From the NCBI GenBank assembly GCA_949987565.1, contig OX465114.1:2540701-2604700 (forward strand): a stretch of DNA of 64,000 nucleotides, in the 5' to 3' direction. Positions 52,831 to 64,000 of this stretch are shown here, piece by piece (the first letter of the stretch is position 1; the number at the start of each line of letters is the position of its first letter). This DNA is from Luidia sarsii (taxonomy: Eukaryota; Echinodermata; Asteroidea; Paxillosida; Luidiidae). The notes beneath the pieces were generated by a model. That model worked only from the letters and a program-made list of their open reading frames with translations, did not search any database and was not told where the DNA came from. The translations under genes and the position numbers were made by a program.

Positions 52831-55420
52831 TTTGAATACTGCCTTAGCGCACAGATAGCATTCTCGTTCCAGAGGGTGAATTATAAACTGCACTCAATAA
52901 TGTCAGTTATTTTATTGAAATCAACTTTTCCAAATAGTATTTTTTTTCGTAATTTTTCCCATCGGATAAAAAATAACATTTTTCATTGAGACAATTGCTC
53001 TATTTTTCCATGATAATGTCCAAATGTTGAGTTGAATTACATCGATCGGTGATAAATCAACTACAATCAGAATCCGCCGGTTAGATAACAGCAATTTGTG
53101 CTGAAACTATTTCGTCTCTACTGCATTGAGATAAGAGAGTGGCGAAGTGAAAGTAATTGGTAAACTTTTTTCTCAGCTCGGACGAACTAAAAACACATAA
53201 TTATAGGCTTCTACTAGTACTAGGACAACGTACACGACTGAATATCTGGGTGAATTTGATTACAGCTGACTCTTTAGTTGTCTTGTCTCGATTTCATAGA
53301 GCCGTAAGCAAGAAAAACTAGCTGCTTAGCAGTGAAAATTCATCCTTGACAAGATTGCCAACCATTATTTATGTTTGCTGCCCTCAACTTGTATTACAAA
53401 ATACAATCATGATGTGTGTCTGCAGTGGAACTTTGGCTGGCTACCTGATTTTGTTCAGCCAGGTTTTTCAAATTTTGGTGCTTAAGTGGCTGTGTAAAAT
53501 GGCCCCTGGTAATCTATATGAAATGTTGTAAATCACTGAATGAAATGTTCCAAAATATCAGTGGGTTGGAATCTAGAATGAAGATTATTTCTGCGTGGAT
53601 TGTGTGCTGAACGACACTTTTTGTTGGGCATCCCCGAAAGATCGAAGAAAATCATGATGATTCTTAATTATAGCTAAAAAAAATAACCGATCTGTTGAAG
53701 AAACGAATTGGAAAGTTGTCAGTATGAAATTAGAGGCGATATTTTGTTTGTTTGTAAGGTTCGTTACTTGTCGTGTTTGTTCGTCTATCTGTCTGGTATT
53801 TGACTATTTGTTTGTCCTGTCTGTCGGGGTGTAAATTAATTTTTGTTGTTTCACACTAGTCTATAGTGCTATTACCTACACTGCTGTTCATGCTGGCTGG
53901 CTGTATAATGTACATGTACATCTTGTGTGCCATTCATGTCGAACTGAATTACCATCATGTCCAAACCTGAATAGGTGTGATACGGCTTAAAATGCTGTGC
54001 GCAGCGCTAACTAACGACCTGAGGCAATTTCTCTTTGTAAAAATAATAGTATTGTACTTGAGTAGAATGTACGTTCAGTCCGGTCGCTTTGTGAACTCCG
54101 TGGGCTTTGAATGAAATCATATGTATACAATTGACCGAAACTGAAACATAATTTCTGTAAGTCTGGGTGATGGTGGTTTAGTTGGCGGGCATCACCAAGC
54201 ACTATAGCCTGAGTCGCCGGATCGACCCTTAATCCGCAATTCTTTCGTGTCCATCGTCCCTGAAGAACCGGTAGGTCATAATGTTTGCCCAGGCTCTTGC
54301 ACAGTGAATAGGCATTAGCAGTAGCCAGATCATTTTTTGGGGGGGTATTTTAAAGGCTCTACATTGGTAAAGGTCAAAAGAGCCACAGCTTGTGTGTTCC
54401 AAAAAATTAAATAAAAACAATTCTGGGAATAGTTTTAGCTCAAAATATAATGGTAATCTGAAAAAGTAGAAAAGGGCATTCCATAATGTTTGGCCAAGCT
54501 TTTGGACAGTCATTGGCAGTCGCCACTTTTCTTCTTTCTATTTTGATATGAGATCATTAATTTTATGAATAATCTTAAAGTGCATTGTCTACGGCGTTTG
54601 GCAAAACGGGATCAACTTAAAAGCCTCGATTTTAACCGCCAAAACGCCGCGCCTCTGTTTGCACAAATAAACGATTATTTTTTGTAGTAATATTATAAAA
54701 GCATCACAGAAGTCATTGACCGACCACACTTGCTCTATGGACCGACTAACTGACACGATCGAGATGACAGAAATTATTAGAGATATTCGAACTGATTTGA
54801 GACGTAAGTATACGACTACAAGCATGAAGGTTGAAAGAGATGATACACGATTGAAAAGATTGTACATGTAGGCGATTTTATTCAGACGTGGGACTATAGC
54901 TAGCTGCATAAACTGTATACACGGCAGGGCGAATAAATATTCATTAGTCTTGGACGAGGACGCCATCGTTTTCAAGAGTGAATAGCTGGCAGCGCTGCGC
55001 ATGCATGACTGTATAACATAATGCGTTGTACTAGCACAACCTGGGGGCAATGGATTCATTAACCTAGTATACTGTGGCATACTGGTAGAATTATGTATGA
55101 CGCATTGTAGCTCATATCTACATGATAGATGAGTGTGCTACTGGGTCCTTCATGATTAATAGTGTGTCTCGGGCCTGTAGTCCCTCGGGCCTTTAACATG
55201 AAACCGAAGATGCGGCAAGACTTCGCCATAGGTCCTTCTCCCATACAGGACCGGCTACCCAATACTTTGAGCTTCTAGTATCCGTCTATAGTACCGATCT
55301 TGAATCTAAAGGTTCAAAAATAGAATATAGGGACATTCTTTAGTCACGTCTTGTTTGGATCATCGATACCTTCTTATTTAATTCAATAGCCTTCTCGGTT
55401 GTTTGGATTAACTGTTTTTA
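52831..55420. other. Upstream of NDUFB4, no further gene found
   Basis: Mostly unique A/T-rich DNA. Frames at 54229-54513, 54589-55080 and 55059-55262 on the minus strand show no recognisable domain or exon structure. The NDUFB4 promoter should lie just above 52830, but no element is clear. Confidence 0.4.
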
Positions 55421-55425
55421 ATGTT

Positions 55426-55600
55426 TCAAAATTTAGTGGGCCCGACGTTTCGATCCTATAGCAGGACCTTTCTCTCTGTCTTTGAGACAGGTCCTGCTAG
55501 GATCGAAACGTCAGGCCCACTAAATTTTTAGATTTGCATTTTGGTAATTTTAGTCAGCAAGCAGTTTGCAACATTTTTGTATATCACTTGAAGTCATTGT
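55426..55600. mobile_element. GAAACGTC hairpin elements, fused inverted pair
   Basis: AAATTTAGTGGGCCCGACG to CGTCAGGCCCACTAAATTT forms an inverted pair (55426-55530). The right half continues with TTTTGGTAATTTTAGTCAGC and GTATATCACTTG. Confidence 0.85.
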
Positions 55601-55604
55601 TTTA

Positions 55605-56920
55605 ATTTTTATACATTTTTTTGACTGTGTGCACAAAGCACATAATTTTATTTTGAAGGATTTCTATACAAAGTGTAGCCTACCATTATCATTATACTGT
55701 AATATACTACGTACCGCACTCTTCACTTATTTCCACTTCCTTCAAAAACAACTGAGACCCTTACACTTCTGTTACGCAGATTCATGACAGAATCACACAA
55801 TAGTAACTGTTTCCAAGCGATAAGTTCAAGAAGACTGAATAATATGAGATATGTATAATTTTCAAGAATTTTGAAAAAAAAAATAGAATAATTTTGTTCA
55901 ATGAAAAAATTAGGGGAGGAAATTACTGATATAATAAAATATAAAATAACCAAATTGATTATTAATGAATTAATTAATTTTCATGATTATCATTATAATG
56001 ACTTCACTTGAACTTTTCTAAAAAACGACGTTCGTAATTGCTCTGGATCTGTGTCTGAAATCCATTTGTGAAGTAACATGAAACACTGAAAAAGCCTTAG
56101 CTATACACATTTGAAATTTATTTAGATTAGAACAAAAACACACCTAAATTCCACCCTAAAATCTGTGTTTTGGGCGATTTAGTGAGTGAGTCATAGTCAG
56201 AGCCGTAGCCCTAACTGGCCGTGTACAAGGGGGACCTCATTTGCATTGTAACGGTTTAGTCCAACGCATGCGTCATCTCCGCACGATATCGTATGGCCGT
56301 CCAGTGCGTGCGGGGGCTGCCAAAGTCTGTGCCCAAACCGCTCGCTATTTTTCTCTCTACCAGGTGAGATTCATGACATGATTTCCTCCCTTTTACACAA
56401 GCCCTCTTCCCTGGCACCTCTTTCGGAGGGCTGGGCTCGCTGTTTTGGCCCGTTGCTACCGAAAACAATTGGGATCGTTGTGTAAGACTGTCAAAATAAT
56501 GTTGTCTGGTGGTGATAGCACACACGCCTTATTACACAAGAGGGCGGTCTGGAACTTGAAATTGCCTGCTCGATTTCTGGAAATTAATTAGTCCATTAAT
56601 TAATTGCACGGCAATGATTCTGTCTGTCAGTGAAGTATTCGTTCTTGATTGAACATTTTCTTCAAGCTTTTATCTTCTTTTTTAATGTTTTTAAGTTGGA
56701 AAAGCCCCCAAACTGTGTTGATATTTATTTGTATTTGTCAAAGTCGAGTGTAGAACTACTGTACAAATTCAAGTTGAATTACGAAGTACAACAAGTCAAT
56801 GAAGTCCTGACTGTATGAATGATGATGAATGAGTTTGTATCATGTATGACAGCTGTTTACAAACATGTCCCATTAGTATTTGACAATTGGGCAAGATTTT
56901 AGTTTTTAATATCCTCAAAA
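55605..56920. other. Upstream region of SCMH1
   Basis: A/T-rich except for a CpG-richer island at about 56250-56480 (ACGCATGCGTCATCTCCGCA), which is followed by a strong donor-like sequence, TACCAG|GTGAGA at 56360. It could be a non-coding first exon of SCMH1; this is inference only. Confidence 0.3.
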
Positions 56921-56924
56921 GTGA

Positions 56925-57030
56925 TATACAAAAATGTTGCAAACTGCTTACTTAGTTACTGACTAAAATTACCAAAATCAAAATGCAAATCGAAACGTCA
57001 GGCCCACTAAATTTTAAGATTTTAATATCC
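56925..57030 (-). mobile_element. GAAACGTC element tails, inverted pair without hairpins
   Basis: AGTGATATACAAAAATGTTG and TTACTGACTAAAATTACC are the inverse of the family's tail, then ATCGAAACGTCAGGCCCAC follows in plus orientation. Confidence 0.6.
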
Positions 57031-57200
57031 TCACTGTAAAAAAAATTGTGTAACACTTACTAACAAGTAACAGTAACAGTCTTGAAAATATTAAGTCGGT
57101 CATGGCATGGGTCATGGTACAGTACTCAGTAGTTGAATTTGACATGCTCACTCACCACAGCTGAAGTGAAACATCACACCAGTCAGTCATATGTCATCTA

Positions 57201-57440
57201 GGCCGTTTTCGAAATAAGGCTTAGGCTCAGGCTCGGGCTTCGTCTCCGTCTGACAAAACCTGAAAATCCAGGTTGTGGTTTGTTTCAGAATTTGAAGGTT
57301 TCTTGGGTTGATAGGTACAGGGTATTCCCCAAGAAACTGGGGCCAAATGCTTGTTTTTATATGCCTGTGATGTCATAACGAGTAAGAGAAATATGACCGA
57401 AGCCTAAGCCTGAGCCTAAGCCTTCATTTCATAAACGGCC
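57201..57440. mobile_element. GGCCGTTT-type MITE, best copy
   Basis: Ends GGCCGTTTTCGAAATAAGGC and TTCATTTCATAAACGGCC, with inner arms GCTTAGGCTCAGGCTCGGGC and GCCTAAGCCTGAGCCTAAGC. TA is present next to both ends. Confidence 0.75.
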
Positions 57441-58013
57441 ATAGAGACTTTTTTTTACTTTTAGAGTGTCTAAAAAGTAATAATTTAGTAATTAACTAAT
57501 AATGATGCCCATTAACAAAAAAATTACATGAATGAGTCAAAGTTCCTTCAGTTACAGTTGCATCAGATTATTGTAAAAAGTAATCTTTCACTCCATGGAA
57601 TAACATGGAGCAGTCAAACTGACCAATCAGGTGCCAGAATGCCATTCTGTGACATCACCCGTCTGACGGAATGTATATTTTTATGCAATTATGGGACTTG
57701 CACTCTGCTTTTCTTAATGATCGTCTTTACGGTTTTATGATTACGAATGATCTTCGCAATGGCACATCCCAAGCAATAGGCCTATCTATAATTTCTTATT
57801 TTAACCTGATACCAATTAGCCTGAGTATTGTCAAGGAAACTGTCTTCATACCTGTTTCCTTCAGTGCTATCCCAACAATGTGATTCGTATTCTCTCCAAT
57901 TCACCTTTGTGTTGTCAGATGTTCAGGAGATATTCATCGCTGATTTGATCTTGAGGAAGATTCAGACGTAATCATCGCAGAACCGAAAGTGACACCTCAA
58001 GAAAGGGGTCAAG

Positions 58014-63872
<5,859 letters not shown>

Positions 63873-64000
63873 GTATCTGTCTGTTTCCGTCTCGTCGACG
63901 CCTTAGGTGTGTTGGGGTTGCCCTTGGGGGGAACTCAGAGTGTTCAACGCTCTTCCAACATTACCCAATTTGTCTCAATTGATAATAATAATATCAGTTG

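Noticed and set aside
56256..56525. 89-codon minus-strand frame in the CpG-rich patch
   Set aside because: No recognisable domain; CpG richness lowers stop frequency. A non-coding SCMH1 first exon on the other strand explains the patch as well.

Overview
This is an intron-rich animal nuclear genome. Every reconstructed gene uses GT-AG introns, and the gene content is metazoan: an ESCRT cofactor, a ZU5/death-domain protein, a complex I subunit and a polycomb MBT protein. TTAGGG-type repeats and a very heavy load of small non-autonomous transposons and tandem repeats fill the introns. A non-vertebrate deuterostome (echinoderm, hemichordate or cephalochordate) seems most likely, but the species cannot be fixed from the window.

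Layout. (1) 0-6.7 kb: repeats, a tRNA-Thr gene and a tRNA-Thr pseudogene. (2) 6.8-13.2 kb (+): a seven-exon gene for a small secreted-then-anchored receptor-like protein (signal peptide, 14-cysteine ectodomain, one membrane helix, tail with NPxY, PPxY and YxxL motifs). I reconstructed it from splice phases and do not recognise its family. (3) 17.2-23.5 kb (+): VTA1, complete, seven exons, 306 aa. (4) 26.6-30.1 kb: alternating tRNA-Thr(AGT) and tRNA-Lys(TTT) genes, all on the minus strand, interleaved with tandem arrays of a tRNA-derived SINE head. (5) 31.4-47.8 kb (+): an eleven-exon gene for a ZU5-like/death-domain protein resembling DTHD1, about 1191 aa. (6) 50.1-52.8 kb (-): NDUFB4, complete, three exons, 111 aa. 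(7) 58.0 kb to the right edge (+): the 5' part of an SCMH1-type polycomb gene with two MBT repeats and the start of the SLED domain.

The genes are unrelated housekeeping or regulatory genes, not an operon-like unit. DTHD1-like and NDUFB4 converge tail to tail; NDUFB4 and SCMH1 diverge. The striking part is the repeat landscape: several terminal-inverted-repeat MITE families (one nested in another), a dispersed element with a hairpin and GAAACGTC core that recurs about 17 times and three times as fused inverted pairs, a related family with hammerhead-like cores that has been amplified into a 115-bp satellite inside a VTA1 intron, long pyrimidine or purine tracts abutting splice acceptors, and a telomere-like array that supplies a good branch-point sequence to an exon. 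Most long open frames in the window lie in these tandem repeats and are not genes.
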